A stretch of 64,000 nt of DNA from Pelagicoccus mobilis (GTDB lineage Bacteria; Verrucomicrobiota; Verrucomicrobiia; Opitutales; Opitutaceae), in NCBI RefSeq assembly GCF_016595505.1, contig NZ_JAENIL010000006.1, positions 62,001 through 126,000 on the forward strand, written 5' to 3'. The stretch's first letter is position 1. Each line of letters starts with the position of its first letter. The notes under the pieces are model-generated. The model made no database searches. It was given only the letters and a program-made list of their open reading frames with translations, and had not been told where the DNA came from. Below, one piece after another: positions 45,471 through 55,589 of the stretch. The position numbers were made by a program, and so were the translations under genes.

Positions 45471-46919
45471 TCATTCCTTTCTCTTGGCGATCGGATCTGG
45501 CAAATCCTTAGTAAGCTTACGATACAATTCAACGAGTTCCTTCTTCTTCTCGGGATATTGATTACTCACATCAATAAGCTCCCCTTCGTCATCAGATAAT
45601 CGATACAATTCTCCCTCAGGAGGCATCCCTGAAAAGTTATCTCTAATCCACTTAAAGTCCCCTGAGCGAATCGACCAGCTATTCCTATCGAAGCGACGGA
45701 AAAAGAAATGGTCATGCGGATTCCCATCCTTTCTGCCTGTAAGATATGGCATCAGGTCAACACCATCGATGATCCGGTCGCCCGGTAAGTCAGCTCCAGC
45801 AAGGGTAACAGCAGTGGTAAAAATGTCGGTCGAGTTCACGATTCCGTCATAATCGCCACCTTGTGGGATAACTCCTGGCCACGAAGCTCCAAATACGACT
45901 CGCAACCCACCATCGAAAACGGTGCCTTTGCCCTGCCTGAGTGGCAAGTTGACAGCTCCGAAATCATTAACACGTCCGCGACCCAACGCCAACGCCCCTC
46001 CATTATCTGCGAGAAAGACGATGAGCGTGTTTTCCCTTACTCCAGCCTCTTCAACTGCATTCACAATCTTCCCAACTCCATCATCTAAGCCCGCTACCAT
46101 GGCACTATAGACGAGTCGCATGACATCGACATCAACGTCCTTTCCTCGATAGGGCTCCAGCGAGTAGTTTGGTAAGGCGTTTTCACCTTCTGTGGCTTTT
46201 ATCTTCTCGTAAGCTTCGGTGAAACGAGGCTGGTGCGCCACAACCCGCTCAATCAACGGTTGTGTCGCCTGCATCGGGGAGTGCGGAGCATTGAAGGCGA
46301 CGTAAAGAAAGAATGGATCCTCATGATTCCGCTCGATGAAATCTACCGCTTCATTCGCTATTAGATCTGTAATGTATTCTTCGAGTTCAATCTTCTCACC
46401 GTTATCAATGAGCGATCCTTTATAGTAGTCTTGCGCACCGCCAAGAAAGCCAACGAACTCGTCAAATCCTCTAGCCTGGGGCTGTTGCTCTGGACGATCT
46501 CCCAAGTGCCATTTTCCCATCAAACCGGTAGTGTATCCGACACTGCCCAGAACCTCTTGCAGCATGACCTCGCTGGCCGGAACACAATACTCGTTATTGT
46601 CTTCCATTGCGAATCGACTCGACGTACGTCCCGTCAAATAAGACGCCCGAGATGGGCCGCAGGTAGAGCTAGCTACATAGCCGTTGCTGAAACGAAGCCC
46701 CTCATTGAAGAGGTTATCAATATGCGGCGTTAAGACATCCTTAGTCGCTTCTTCATTTTGAATACCGATATCGGACCATCCCAAATCATCCGCCATTATT
46801 ACGATCACATTGGGACGGCACACTCCAGAAGCCGTAGCTAGTGCCACACCAACAATCGTAACTACATTTCTGATACATATCAGTTTTCTAAAAACGCTAT
46901 CGCTCACCTTACTATCCAT
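45471..46919 (-). CDS. S1 family sulfatase
   Basis: 482 residues; signal segment after a short basic N-terminus (ICIRNVVTIVGVALATASG). Metal residues in NVIVIMADDLGWSD, formylglycine motif CGPSRASYLTGR, then GLMGKWHLGDR, 'FNAPHSPMQATQP' and LIVFLADNGGALALG. It looks like an arylsulfatase A / N-acetylgalactosamine-6-sulfatase type enzyme. Its start overlaps the frameshift-corrected end of the oxidoreductase remnant. Periplasmic or surface-bound desulfation of galactan pieces is likely. Confidence 0.94.
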   Translation of the reverse strand: MDSKVSDSVFRKLICIRNVVTIVGVALATASGVCRPNVIVIMADDLGWSDIGIQNEEATKDVLTPHIDNLFNEGLRFSNGYVASSTCGPSRASYLTGRTSSRFAMEDNNEYCVPASEVMLQEVLGSVGYTTGLMGKWHLGDRPEQQPQARGFDEFVGFLGGAQDYYKGSLIDNGEKIELEEYITDLIANEAVDFIERNHEDPFFLYVAFNAPHSPMQATQPLIERVVAHQPRFTEAYEKIKATEGENALPNYSLEPYRGKDVDVDVMRLVYSAMVAGLDDGVGKIVNAVEEAGVRENTLIVFLADNGGALALGRGRVNDFGAVNLPLRQGKGTVFDGGLRVVFGASWPGVIPQGGDYDGIVNSTDIFTTAVTLAGADLPGDRIIDGVDLMPYLTGRKDGNPHDHFFFRRFDRNSWSIRSGDFKWIRDNFSGMPPEGELYRLSDDEGELIDVSNQYPEKKKELVELYRKLTKDLPDPIAKRKE

Positions 46920-47264
46920 TCAAAATCCAACCTTCACGGTAATCCTTAACCAGAAAACGATTAGCCCCGGGTCATTGGTTACCATTCCACTCCTCGCATC
47001 ATAAACCAACTCCTTACCTGCATTATGAGCAACAAGACCGAGCGTCAAAGTTTCGATCATTTTTCCGGCATAGTCAAAGTCGCAGGCGGTTTTTAGGTTA
47101 TCTATACACGCATTAAACCACTCAGTCCGTATACTCCCAATTGGCTTGGACACCTCATCCTGATTCGGCAAGCCGTAGTAAGTTATATCCGTGTCCTCCC
47201 TCAGAGGGATAAGAACTCGATTATCAATATCAGTCACGAGAACTCCCTTCGTTCCCTTAAACAT
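46912..47264 (-). pseudogene. Gfo/Idh/MocA oxidoreductase C-terminal remnant
   Basis: The open frame encodes 114 residues that match the C-terminal part of Gfo/Idh/MocA dehydrogenases (MFKGTKGVLVTD, 'PLREDTDITYYGLP', 'TACDFDYAGKMIETLTLGLV', 'YDARSGMVTNDP'). The NAD-binding Rossmann part is absent. Near 46965-46968 one base is missing in a run of C: reading one frame over restores the normal family ending 'ANRFLVKDYREGWILNG' and a TAG at 46912. So the gene is both truncated and frame-shifted, and lies inside the sulfatase operon. The full gene may once have oxidised a sugar from the same glycan. Confidence 0.82.
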
Positions 47265-47326
47265 GAAACTGCAAAAGTCTGCACACAGGTCTTCTTAGAT
47301 TCTACGGATTGAAATTGATATACACT

Positions 47327-48943
47327 TCAATCAATGCGCTTTCGCGCCTGAAGTTTCTCAAGGGACGCTCTCAGCCTACTCAATGCCGGAGCATGCTCGG
47401 GGTCAGATGATAGGTTATCCCACTCATATGGGTCCCTATCATGATCGTAGAGCTCTTCCGAACCATTACTGTATCGAATATAGCGCCAACGCTTACTGCG
47501 AATCGTCCAATGCTGCTGATCCGGATCCTTCCTCCCCTCCGCATCTTTCAGCCACGCCCATATCATTGAAACAGCCTCTTCGGGGCCGCTCCACTTTCCA
47601 CCTATCGGGTCCTTCAGAAGGGAGACAAAACTGGAACCTTCAAGCGGGGCTCCTTTATCGTTCTTTCTGGTATCTCCTTCAAGACCACACAATTCAACCA
47701 ACGTTGGATAGAGGTCTATCAAAGAAACCACTTGATCTGCCACTTCACCCGCAGGGGTAACACCAGGGGCGCGTACCAAGAAAGGTATTCTGGTGGATTC
47801 CTCATAAGGCGAACTCTTGAAAAGGTAATCCTTCTCTCCCATTTGCCAGCCATGATCACTCATCACAATAACGACAGTATTGTCCTTCAGCCTGCTCTGA
47901 TCTACAGCGTCTATAACTTGACCCACGTTTTCGTCCACGGCAGCCACACTCGCAAGATAAGCCTGAGTAAACGCTCTAATACCGTCCTCAGGAGTTGAAT
48001 ACGATTCAGTCAAGACCCGATAATACCTCCGACCAAGTTGCTCCCGACCAAACACTTCATTTAGCGAGATGTCATCCTTATCTCCCGGCTTCATTACCGG
48101 CAACTGCAGGGTATCCTTCGGGAAGCGATCAAAATACCTCTTAGCGACGTGTAATGGCGTGTGCGGTCTGATAAAGCCTACAGCTAAAAAGAACGGCTTG
48201 CCTCCCTCCTCCTGAGCAAACTTCTCCAGCCTGTTCGCAGCCCAGTCAGCGTTCATCTCGTCAGGCGTCTGGCTTCCACTACCGTCGCTTGCATAATTGA
48301 ACGGTTTGAGCCCTTCGCTTTCATCTCCATATACCCAACCACTGGTAGGATCATCATCATTCGCATACGGAATGTCCTCAAGAGGGGCGAAAGAACCATC
48401 AATCCGGTTTGGAATATCAGCGAAAGGACTTGGAACAGAAGGATGAGCGACTCTCTCATTCCCGTCGTAGACAAACGGACCATAGTCTGTCTCGTTCTCA
48501 AACTCGTCCCAAACATCTCGCTTGAAGTGGTGCATCACTTTCCCCGAGCCAACAACATGGTAACCGTTATCCCGGAAATGCTCCATCAAGGTCTTCGAGT
48601 TAGAGAGCACTGGATTCTCATACCACTTGTCGAAATGCAAGTTACCCGATGTACGAGCATGAATACCTGTTAGAAAACTCGAACGTGATGGAGCGCAAAC
48701 GGGATAATTGCTGTAGGCTCGACTGAATGAAACTCCAGTTTTAGCAAAGCGCTCCAAATTTGGTGTCTGAACCTGAGGGTGACCGCCAAAACCACTAACA
48801 TAGTCATTTAGGTCGTCGCATATGATAAGGACGACATTTGGTTTATCACGGGCTATTCCTGTTGCAATAAGCAAAAGTCCGGCGAAAACAGCGAGCATTC
48901 GCCCACTGTAAATTCGCAACGTATCATTCAGACTCATACGCAT
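47327..48943 (-). CDS. S1 family sulfatase, iduronate-2-sulfatase-like
   Basis: 538 residues from the ATG at 48943; another ATG two codons on gives an ATGA overlap with the GH36 stop. Longer upstream starts would run deep into that gene. Signal segment MLAVFAGLLLIATG. Motifs: NVVLIICDDLNDY, CAPSRSSFLTG, 'GSGKVMHHFKRDVWDEF', 'VGFIRPHTPLHVAKRYF', VIVMSDHGWQMG. The layout is that of iduronate-2-sulfatase-type (S1_7) enzymes; related algal-glycan enzymes of that subfamily act on carrageenan or ulvan pieces. Confidence 0.93.
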   Translation of the reverse strand: MRMSLNDTLRIYSGRMLAVFAGLLLIATGIARDKPNVVLIICDDLNDYVSGFGGHPQVQTPNLERFAKTGVSFSRAYSNYPVCAPSRSSFLTGIHARTSGNLHFDKWYENPVLSNSKTLMEHFRDNGYHVVGSGKVMHHFKRDVWDEFENETDYGPFVYDGNERVAHPSVPSPFADIPNRIDGSFAPLEDIPYANDDDPTSGWVYGDESEGLKPFNYASDGSGSQTPDEMNADWAANRLEKFAQEEGGKPFFLAVGFIRPHTPLHVAKRYFDRFPKDTLQLPVMKPGDKDDISLNEVFGREQLGRRYYRVLTESYSTPEDGIRAFTQAYLASVAAVDENVGQVIDAVDQSRLKDNTVVIVMSDHGWQMGEKDYLFKSSPYEESTRIPFLVRAPGVTPAGEVADQVVSLIDLYPTLVELCGLEGDTRKNDKGAPLEGSSFVSLLKDPIGGKWSGPEEAVSMIWAWLKDAEGRKDPDQQHWTIRSKRWRYIRYSNGSEELYDHDRDPYEWDNLSSDPEHAPALSRLRASLEKLQARKRID

Positions 48944-51069
48944 TGTATCTTGAAAATACGCGCCATTTTCTTGACCGGCATTGTAACTTCCAAAGTACCT
49001 GTCTCCAAATCCCAAACATTGTTCACAGGACGAGCAGATGGATAGATGCACTCTACCCTGGCCTCAAGGCCCTTGAACTGACCAAGCGGAAGGCTAACGG
49101 TATCGTCCTTACCTTCAAAACGCCATACGGACAGCAACATCTCCTCCCCCCACTTCAAACCGAAAGCTCCCCAGCCACAATCGTGCTTCGTAAGGCCTAA
49201 TGGCCACACTGGGGTTCCAGTTGGGATCCTCTCACGGAAACTCTTGTAACACTCAACCGCCTCTTTAATCAGGTCGAGCCGCACACCGTCCATCGCCTGC
49301 ATCTGACCGCTGAGATAAATCCGCCAACTCATCGATGATACCATGTTCATGATGACTGACTCTTCAGTCGCTTCCATCAAAGGGTAAGCCCACACTCCAG
49401 CCTGCTCAGGACAAACTGCTGCTGCACTGTTGATGGATATCCGAGCATTCATCAGGTAGTTCTGATTGTCCGTAGTCGAAGAGGTCGTATGCAGATCCAT
49501 CAAACCATAGGTAAGGCGCAAACCTCCGGAACTACAGTTTTCTATGACAAGATCAGGATAGCGTTCAAAGATGGCAGCTAACCAGTCCCTGTACGCTCTC
49601 TGGTGCCCTAACAAACCATCTCCAAAGCTACCGGCATCCACTTCAGTACCAGGACCAATCTCGATGTTGTAGTCCATCTTGATGAAGCCGCAGCCATACT
49701 CTTCTACCACCCGCTTAACGACAGCATTCGCATGCTCCACTACGATTGGATGACGGAAATCGAGTTGGTAGGAATCATGATCAACGACTCGCTTACCGTG
49801 CCGCTGGAAAAAACACTCCTCTGGCCAAGTCGAAGCGAGGCGACAATTTATCCCCATGCGCTCCAGCTCTAACCATAACCCAGGAATCATGCCTTTCTTT
49901 CGAATATAGTTGAGTGGCTCTTCAATCCCTCCAGGGAAACGCTCCAAAGAAGGGAGCCATTCTCCGACTCCGGCGAACCATGGCCCCGAATCGTACCAAC
50001 CTGCGTCGATAACAAAGTACTCAGCTCCGGCAGCTTCGGCCTTATCAATCAACGGCAACAGTTTCTCTGTAGTAGGATCTCCAAAAAGACAATTCATGTA
50101 GTCATTGAAGACAACCGGAAGCTTCTCGTTATCAACGTGACTTCGACGCATCGCCCTGCGGTAGTCATTAAGTGAGCTGAATGCAGAATCCACTCCTTCA
50201 ATACACGCTCCTATCGCAACAGGGACAGAAACAAAGGACTCCCCAGGAGCCAGATTCTTCCACCATTGGTTCTCTCGTTCCGTCGGACCGCTTAAATGGA
50301 GATATAATTGACCGGCAATATCACCCACTTCCCAACTCCAAGACGCATGACTCTCGATCTGCCAAAACAAAAGTTCCCCAGTTCGGATCGATTCGAACAT
50401 CCCCATAGGGAGAAACTCCTTACACGACCAAGTTCCCGTATTGCTATAATCGATACGTTTGGAACTGAACTCCTTCTCACTCATCGGAGTAATCCCTAAT
50501 TCGGCAAGAGACTGACGACGCCACTGAGATTCAGATTTCCACGCGTTGTGAGCAGTATGCAAATACGCGTCCTCTTTCACATCAAGACCTTGATCTTTTG
50601 TCAGACCAGTCAAAGCAAAGGAAGTCACATACTCCAGCCCTACATCTTCGCCCCAAATATTCGAAAGCTCGGTCCAGCATCTAGCGACAGGAATCCCATC
50701 GAAAAATTGGATATGGCTTACGATGCGTAAACGGTCAGACTCCTGCACGATTTCGATTTTCCGACCGGACTCGTTTCGATTATCGTGGTAATCGATAAAT
50801 CGAGGGATGTTTCCTCCACAATTCGAACCAGTGTGCTTACCGCCATGGTGGTCATGCTGGTTTTCACCAGAGCAGTGAACTTCAACCAAGGTATATCGAC
50901 GTCTCAAACGCTCCTCTTCGACAACGGTTTCCGCATCAAATGGCAAAGCTGAAAAATGCAGCAATCGGGCAGCCTCGTCCGGCCCCTTTTCGAATACGAG
51001 ATTTAGCCCATTTTCTCTAATCGTCACAGTCTCTTCACCTAGGCCTACAATAGCATCTTGAGTTTTCAT
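48934..51069 (-). CDS. Alpha-galactosidase, GH36 family
   Basis: 711 residues from the ATG at 51069 (MKTQDAIVGLGEETV); upstream extensions overlap the beta-helix gene. No signal peptide, so probably cytoplasmic. GH36 features: N-terminal beta-sandwich, 'DYMNCLFGDPTTEKLLPLI', 'EYFVIDAGWYDSGPW', the nucleophile in GFIKMDYN and the acid/base Asp in TTSSTTDNQN following ENCSSGGLRL. It releases terminal alpha-galactose from oligosaccharides. Position after the transporter suggests action on imported, desulfated oligomers. Confidence 0.94.
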   Translation of the reverse strand: MKTQDAIVGLGEETVTIRENGLNLVFEKGPDEAARLLHFSALPFDAETVVEEERLRRRYTLVEVHCSGENQHDHHGGKHTGSNCGGNIPRFIDYHDNRNESGRKIEIVQESDRLRIVSHIQFFDGIPVARCWTELSNIWGEDVGLEYVTSFALTGLTKDQGLDVKEDAYLHTAHNAWKSESQWRRQSLAELGITPMSEKEFSSKRIDYSNTGTWSCKEFLPMGMFESIRTGELLFWQIESHASWSWEVGDIAGQLYLHLSGPTERENQWWKNLAPGESFVSVPVAIGACIEGVDSAFSSLNDYRRAMRRSHVDNEKLPVVFNDYMNCLFGDPTTEKLLPLIDKAEAAGAEYFVIDAGWYDSGPWFAGVGEWLPSLERFPGGIEEPLNYIRKKGMIPGLWLELERMGINCRLASTWPEECFFQRHGKRVVDHDSYQLDFRHPIVVEHANAVVKRVVEEYGCGFIKMDYNIEIGPGTEVDAGSFGDGLLGHQRAYRDWLAAIFERYPDLVIENCSSGGLRLTYGLMDLHTTSSTTDNQNYLMNARISINSAAAVCPEQAGVWAYPLMEATEESVIMNMVSSMSWRIYLSGQMQAMDGVRLDLIKEAVECYKSFRERIPTGTPVWPLGLTKHDCGWGAFGLKWGEEMLLSVWRFEGKDDTVSLPLGQFKGLEARVECIYPSARPVNNVWDLETGTLEVTMPVKKMARIFKIQCV

Positions 51070-51094
51070 AATTTCAGTAATTTCTGTTCGCCGA

Positions 51095-52723
51095 CTATCG
51101 CTCGATGTTCGAACAATTCTCAAAGTCGATCGGATCCTCTTTTGTCTCTGTGTCACCAATACGTTTGAACGTATTATTAGTAACAGTTCCCCCGTCTAGA
51201 CCACTCACGATCATAGCTGTGGGGCGACTGTACTCGATAGTGTTGTCTCGGAACACCAAACCGCTCCGACAACCGTCAACCAGTATTTGAGCAGGAGTCC
51301 TTTTGCCGAAATGTGCAGCGAACTTCCCGTTACGAACAATGTTGTTCTCAACGACTAGGTTCTCGTAATAAGCAGCTTCCAACCAGTTTCCTATGTTTGG
51401 AGAAAGCTTAAGCGACTCCAATCCAGTGTCTTCGATTACATTTCCAGAAATGATTCCGTTACTCCCTTTTGTCAGCACTCCTCGAGAACGATTGTGGCCA
51501 AAGAAGTTATTGATAACCTTGAACCCGCTTCCGATCCGATTCACGGCGCAGATAACGGAAACGTCCTCAATCTCGATAGGACGATCAAGCGTCACAATCC
51601 ATACATCTTGGCAGATTTGTGGATTGATGAGAGTAAACGCCCCCTTTGCCTCGTCTATCTTCTCTTTTGGGTAACCAGAGAACGGTCGTACTTCACGAGC
51701 CATCGCCTTCGCAATCAGCTTCCCCGATCTCGTAAGCACCTCTACTGGGTCCCCAGCTTGAATATTAACATCCCGCTTTCCGACTACGGTAAGCTCTTTA
51801 CCATCCGCTTCAGCCACGATGTGATAGTCTCCCCGAATGTTTACGGCGTCATCACCCATGTAAGCGGCATGACACTCCTCGATAGTAGGTCCGACCTCTG
51901 CGTTAATACTGTGGAACGCATCCCAATTGCTCGAACGCATACGAGTGTATCCGACATTAGGATCATCAGATCGACGGTCGACCCGACATCTGAAATAGTG
52001 CAAGTTACTAGAAGCCTCCCCCAAGAAACTAAAACAGTTAGACGCGTAGATCGTAACCTCCTCGAAATATAGGTTCTGACACTCGTAAGCGTATACTCCA
52101 TGTGCGGCGAAGGTTTTCCCATCGATTCGTTCCCGCTTGGTTTTGACCAATAGGATATCACCAACTTCCACGAAGTCATCAACTCCTTCCATATGTCTTT
52201 TCCGATGGATACGTATGGATCGATCTTCAAGACGTTCGATACTCTCCAAATCATGAAAGGTTCGAAAGCCAGGTTTCAGCTCGTGCGTTTCTGGGTCATA
52301 TACCTCAACACTACTCGTTGAAAGATCGTCGATAGGGTAGCCATCGAATACATCGATCTCGAAATACTCGGAAGTATACTCCGTGAGTCGCCCCTGAGCA
52401 TACAGTTGCGGATTGTAGTCAATGGTTAGATTTGTAATGCGTATGTCCTTACAATCCTCCAAATGAATAGCACGAGTACGATCAGTGCACACAATTTCAG
52501 AGTCTTGAAAATCGATCTCGATTCCTCTCAACCCATAGAATTCCAAGTGAGCGATTTCCTGCGGGGCCAATCGATACACTCCAGTTGGCACCTTCAGCTG
52601 GGTTTGACCTTCAGCAATTCGAGCATCAATCCAACCTTGCAAATTAGCGACCATCGCAACCGGTTCCGCCCCAGCACGACCAACACAAAAAATGAACAAC
52701 AATAAAAGAATCTTACTATACAT
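51095..52723 (-). CDS. Secreted right-handed parallel beta-helix protein (GH110-like candidate)
   Basis: 542 residues, signal peptide MYSKILLLLFIFCVGRAGA. Beta-helix coils: 'YGLRGIEIDFQDSEIVCTD', 'LEDCKDIRITNLTIDYNP', 'CQNLYFEEVTIYASNCFSF', 'NNFFGHNRSRGVLTKGS'. AAYMGDDAVNIRG shows the same GDD motif as the beta-helix protein at 38651-40486, although the two are otherwise diverged. An exo-alpha-galactosidase of GH110 type is a reasonable guess, a lyase is an alternative. Gene order and short gaps (6 bp and 25 bp) place it in the main operon. Confidence 0.78.
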   Translation of the reverse strand: MYSKILLLLFIFCVGRAGAEPVAMVANLQGWIDARIAEGQTQLKVPTGVYRLAPQEIAHLEFYGLRGIEIDFQDSEIVCTDRTRAIHLEDCKDIRITNLTIDYNPQLYAQGRLTEYTSEYFEIDVFDGYPIDDLSTSSVEVYDPETHELKPGFRTFHDLESIERLEDRSIRIHRKRHMEGVDDFVEVGDILLVKTKRERIDGKTFAAHGVYAYECQNLYFEEVTIYASNCFSFLGEASSNLHYFRCRVDRRSDDPNVGYTRMRSSNWDAFHSINAEVGPTIEECHAAYMGDDAVNIRGDYHIVAEADGKELTVVGKRDVNIQAGDPVEVLTRSGKLIAKAMAREVRPFSGYPKEKIDEAKGAFTLINPQICQDVWIVTLDRPIEIEDVSVICAVNRIGSGFKVINNFFGHNRSRGVLTKGSNGIISGNVIEDTGLESLKLSPNIGNWLEAAYYENLVVENNIVRNGKFAAHFGKRTPAQILVDGCRSGLVFRDNTIEYSRPTAMIVSGLDGGTVTNNTFKRIGDTETKEDPIDFENCSNIER

Positions 52724-52729
52724 GACCGA

Positions 52730-54166
52730 CTATTCTATCCAGGACGCATCAGCATCGATTTGCTCGAGACTCGATTTAAGGTCTCGGCGTAGTGTATTGA
52801 ATATTTTAGAACTCTCAGGGTCGTTCGCCTTGTTGTTCATTTCGAATCCGTCGCGACTCAGATTGAACATTTGCGCAGACGCCAACTCAGGGCGTTGCTC
52901 GGGAGCTTCATTGTAGAGCGTCAACTTCCAGCCATCAGCACGAACCAAGGACGCATGCAGCATGAGTTCTGGAAACCACGGAGCAGCCCGATCAGGCATT
53001 TCGTATTGAATAAACAACATTTCGTCGCGCACCTGCTCCTTCTCCCCAGTGAGTAGAGGAACGATCGAACGCCCCTGCTGCCCCTTGATCTCAGGAAACT
53101 CGACATCAGCGACTTCCGAACAAGTGAAAAAGATATCCGCTAGACAAACAAGGGCATCGCTCTCCGTACCCTTTTTCGCGAGCTTCGGATAACGTACATA
53201 GAATGGAACCTTCGCAGACTCCTCCCATGCGTGGCGCTTCCACGCAAACCCATGCTCACCGTAGAGAAGGCCGTTGTCGCTTGTGAATATGATCAACGTG
53301 TTATCCAGTTCGCCGACCTCCTCTAACGTCTCGAGTAAACGCCCCATAGCGTCGTCCAAATCCGCGATCATCTCACAGTATTTCTCATACGCTTCAGGCA
53401 TTTCCGCTGCTTTCTTCGCATCCTTGAAAAATCCTTTATCCAGCTCCTGGTTATCTCGATCAGGAAGCCCCTTCCCCCTGTATTTCCCCTCATTTCGTTC
53501 GCTCATAATGAACGGAGCGTGAGGGGCAAACGGGCTTAGAAAGATACAGAACGGATCATTCTCATCCTCAGACGCAAAGCGAGCAGCCTCATCGAATAGG
53601 ATATCGGTCTGATGTCCCATTACTTGCTTGGTTTTGCCATCAATTGAATACTCCTGATCCCGATACAAAAACGTGTTCCACCAATCATAGTGCGAAATGT
53701 CCGGAGTTAGCTTATCGCGAGAGGGCCCCTTGTTTATGAACCATCGATCCCACGCTTTTCTCGCTGTATCCTGAAATTCAGTACCTTCGTAGTATTTACC
53801 AATGAGAGCAGTTCTATAACCAGAGTCCTTGAAGCTCTGAGGTAGGTAATATTCAAACGTTTCGGGATAGTAAAAATTATCACGACGCATGTGATGAGTC
53901 GAATACTGCCCTGTAAAAATCGAAGCCCTAGACGGACCACAAACAGGGCTCAGCGCATAGCAATTATTAAAACGGACACCTTCCTCCGCGAGACGATCCA
54001 AGCTGGGAGTCTCCATAAATGGATGCCCCTCACTCGATAACATACCGATACGCAGGTCATCGGTCATGATGACCAAAATATTGGGCCGCTCCCCAGCGAA
54101 GACCGTAGCCCCAACAACGAGGAAGCAAAGCCCACCTAACAACTTACGAAAATTCATCTTATTCAT
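52730..54166 (-). CDS. S1 family sulfatase
   Basis: 478 residues; ATG at 54166 overlaps the previous stop by 8 bp. Signal peptide MNFRKLLGGLCFLVVGATVF. Metal site NILVIMTDDLR, formylglycine motif CGPSRASIFTGQ, then 'ALIGKYYEGTEF', 'LSPFAPHAPFIMSERN' and LIIFTSDNGLLYGEHG. Complete active site. The substrate position cannot be told. It should act in the periplasm or at the surface, like the other sulfatases of the operon. Confidence 0.94.
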   Translation of the reverse strand: MNKMNFRKLLGGLCFLVVGATVFAGERPNILVIMTDDLRIGMLSSEGHPFMETPSLDRLAEEGVRFNNCYALSPVCGPSRASIFTGQYSTHHMRRDNFYYPETFEYYLPQSFKDSGYRTALIGKYYEGTEFQDTARKAWDRWFINKGPSRDKLTPDISHYDWWNTFLYRDQEYSIDGKTKQVMGHQTDILFDEAARFASEDENDPFCIFLSPFAPHAPFIMSERNEGKYRGKGLPDRDNQELDKGFFKDAKKAAEMPEAYEKYCEMIADLDDAMGRLLETLEEVGELDNTLIIFTSDNGLLYGEHGFAWKRHAWEESAKVPFYVRYPKLAKKGTESDALVCLADIFFTCSEVADVEFPEIKGQQGRSIVPLLTGEKEQVRDEMLFIQYEMPDRAAPWFPELMLHASLVRADGWKLTLYNEAPEQRPELASAQMFNLSRDGFEMNNKANDPESSKIFNTLRRDLKSSLEQIDADASWIE

Positions 54167-55589
54167 ATTCCCACTTATGGAGCCAAGGGTCCTTAGTCTC
54201 CTTCTGAAAAGCCTTCAATTTCTCACAATAGGCTTCAACCATTTCGGCGTATTCAGTTTTCCCTGCCAGATTATCGATCTCATCAGGGTCGTTCTCCAAA
54301 TCGTACAGCTCGAACTTCGGCCGCTTGATATAGGCATCCACTTTTCGAACTCCGAAGTACTCTGGCTTGTCCCGTTTCACGACCTCCCAGGTCGCCGAGT
54401 TCCACAAATCCTCAGCAAATGAGAAATCTAGCGGGTGAGCGATATTCCAGATAAACTTGTACTTCTTGGAACGAATGATGCGCATCGGGTAGTAGTTCGT
54501 GAGCTCGTGAAAACTGTGCGACCCGTAGATCTCTTCCCTCCAATCTTCTGGAGACTCCTGATCAAGGACTGGAAGAATCGAACGACCTTGGAAGCTTACA
54601 CCTTCGGGAACCACGCCAGCTGCATCTAAGACGGTCGGCGTTATATCAACCCAACTTGCCAACGCGTCAGTGGAGACGCCACGTCGCGCCTGCTCAGGAC
54701 TACGAACAATAAACGGCAAACGCATTCCTGGATCGTACAGAGTAGTCTTTGAAGCCGGAAACGCGGCTCCATTGTCCGACAGGTAAATGATCAAGGTGTC
54801 ATCGTATTTGCCAGCATCCTTAAGAACCTGCATTAGACGACCAACCCCGCGATCCAAGCGGGCAATAGATTGGTAGTATTGAGCCAACTCCGCACGCGCC
54901 TCAGGATTGTCAGTCAGGAACGGTGGAACAATCACTTCTTCATCAGTAAACGTCTCTTCAACGTCCCCTTCGAACGGCTCTACTGGATTGCCAAAACTGT
55001 TCGGCTTACAAGGGTGAGAGTCGATAGTGCGTCCGTCGCGATGCGGATTAAAGGAACACCAATAGAGAAAGAACGGATCATCCGCTTCGATAAACTCGCG
55101 GCATGACTCAGAAGCAGCCACATCATCACGATCAAACTCACGTTCTTCACCTCCAAAATCGAAAGGATAGATAGACTCTGGAGCGAAATGCTTCTTGCCT
55201 ACGCGCCCAGTTCGGTAACCCGCTTCAGCCAGCAGGGCAGGCAAAGTCTTCACCCAGTTAAACGCGGAAAAATGGTGATAGTGATGAGTATGACCATAGG
55301 TCCCATTGGTATGATTATGCGTTCCGGTAAGGATCACCGAACGACTCGCAGCACAGGATGGCGATGTACAAAACGCATTTTGGAACATCGTCCCCTCACT
55401 AGCCAATCTATCGAGGTTTGGCGTCTTCGCGACAGGATTGCCATAACACCCGAGAGTCTCACGACCGTGGTCATCCGAGACCATCAGCACTATATTGTAT
55501 TTCTTCATTTCAGTCTCTCCGTTCAAAAATCCAACTACACAGCTCACAAACAAGCCGAGTAACCCAAAGCTCAGTCCACGTCCCTTCAT
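54159..55589 (-). CDS. S1 family sulfatase, heparan N-sulfatase-like
   Basis: 476 residues with a signal peptide (MKGRGLSFGLLGLFVSCVVG). The metal site NIVLMVSDDHGRETLGCYG and 'CAASRSVILTGTHNHTNG' are typical of the SGSH-like (S1_8) branch; here the formylglycine motif is C-A-A-S-R instead of C-x-P-S-R. Further motifs: 'GRVGKKHFAPES', 'FNPHRDGR', LIIYLSDNGAAF. In marine bacteria this branch includes enzymes on carrageenan-like galactans as well as N-sulfatases. Its ATG overlaps the transporter stop (ATGA). Confidence 0.93.
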   Translation of the reverse strand: MKGRGLSFGLLGLFVSCVVGFLNGETEMKKYNIVLMVSDDHGRETLGCYGNPVAKTPNLDRLASEGTMFQNAFCTSPSCAASRSVILTGTHNHTNGTYGHTHHYHHFSAFNWVKTLPALLAEAGYRTGRVGKKHFAPESIYPFDFGGEEREFDRDDVAASESCREFIEADDPFFLYWCSFNPHRDGRTIDSHPCKPNSFGNPVEPFEGDVEETFTDEEVIVPPFLTDNPEARAELAQYYQSIARLDRGVGRLMQVLKDAGKYDDTLIIYLSDNGAAFPASKTTLYDPGMRLPFIVRSPEQARRGVSTDALASWVDITPTVLDAAGVVPEGVSFQGRSILPVLDQESPEDWREEIYGSHSFHELTNYYPMRIIRSKKYKFIWNIAHPLDFSFAEDLWNSATWEVVKRDKPEYFGVRKVDAYIKRPKFELYDLENDPDEIDNLAGKTEYAEMVEAYCEKLKAFQKETKDPWLHKWEYE

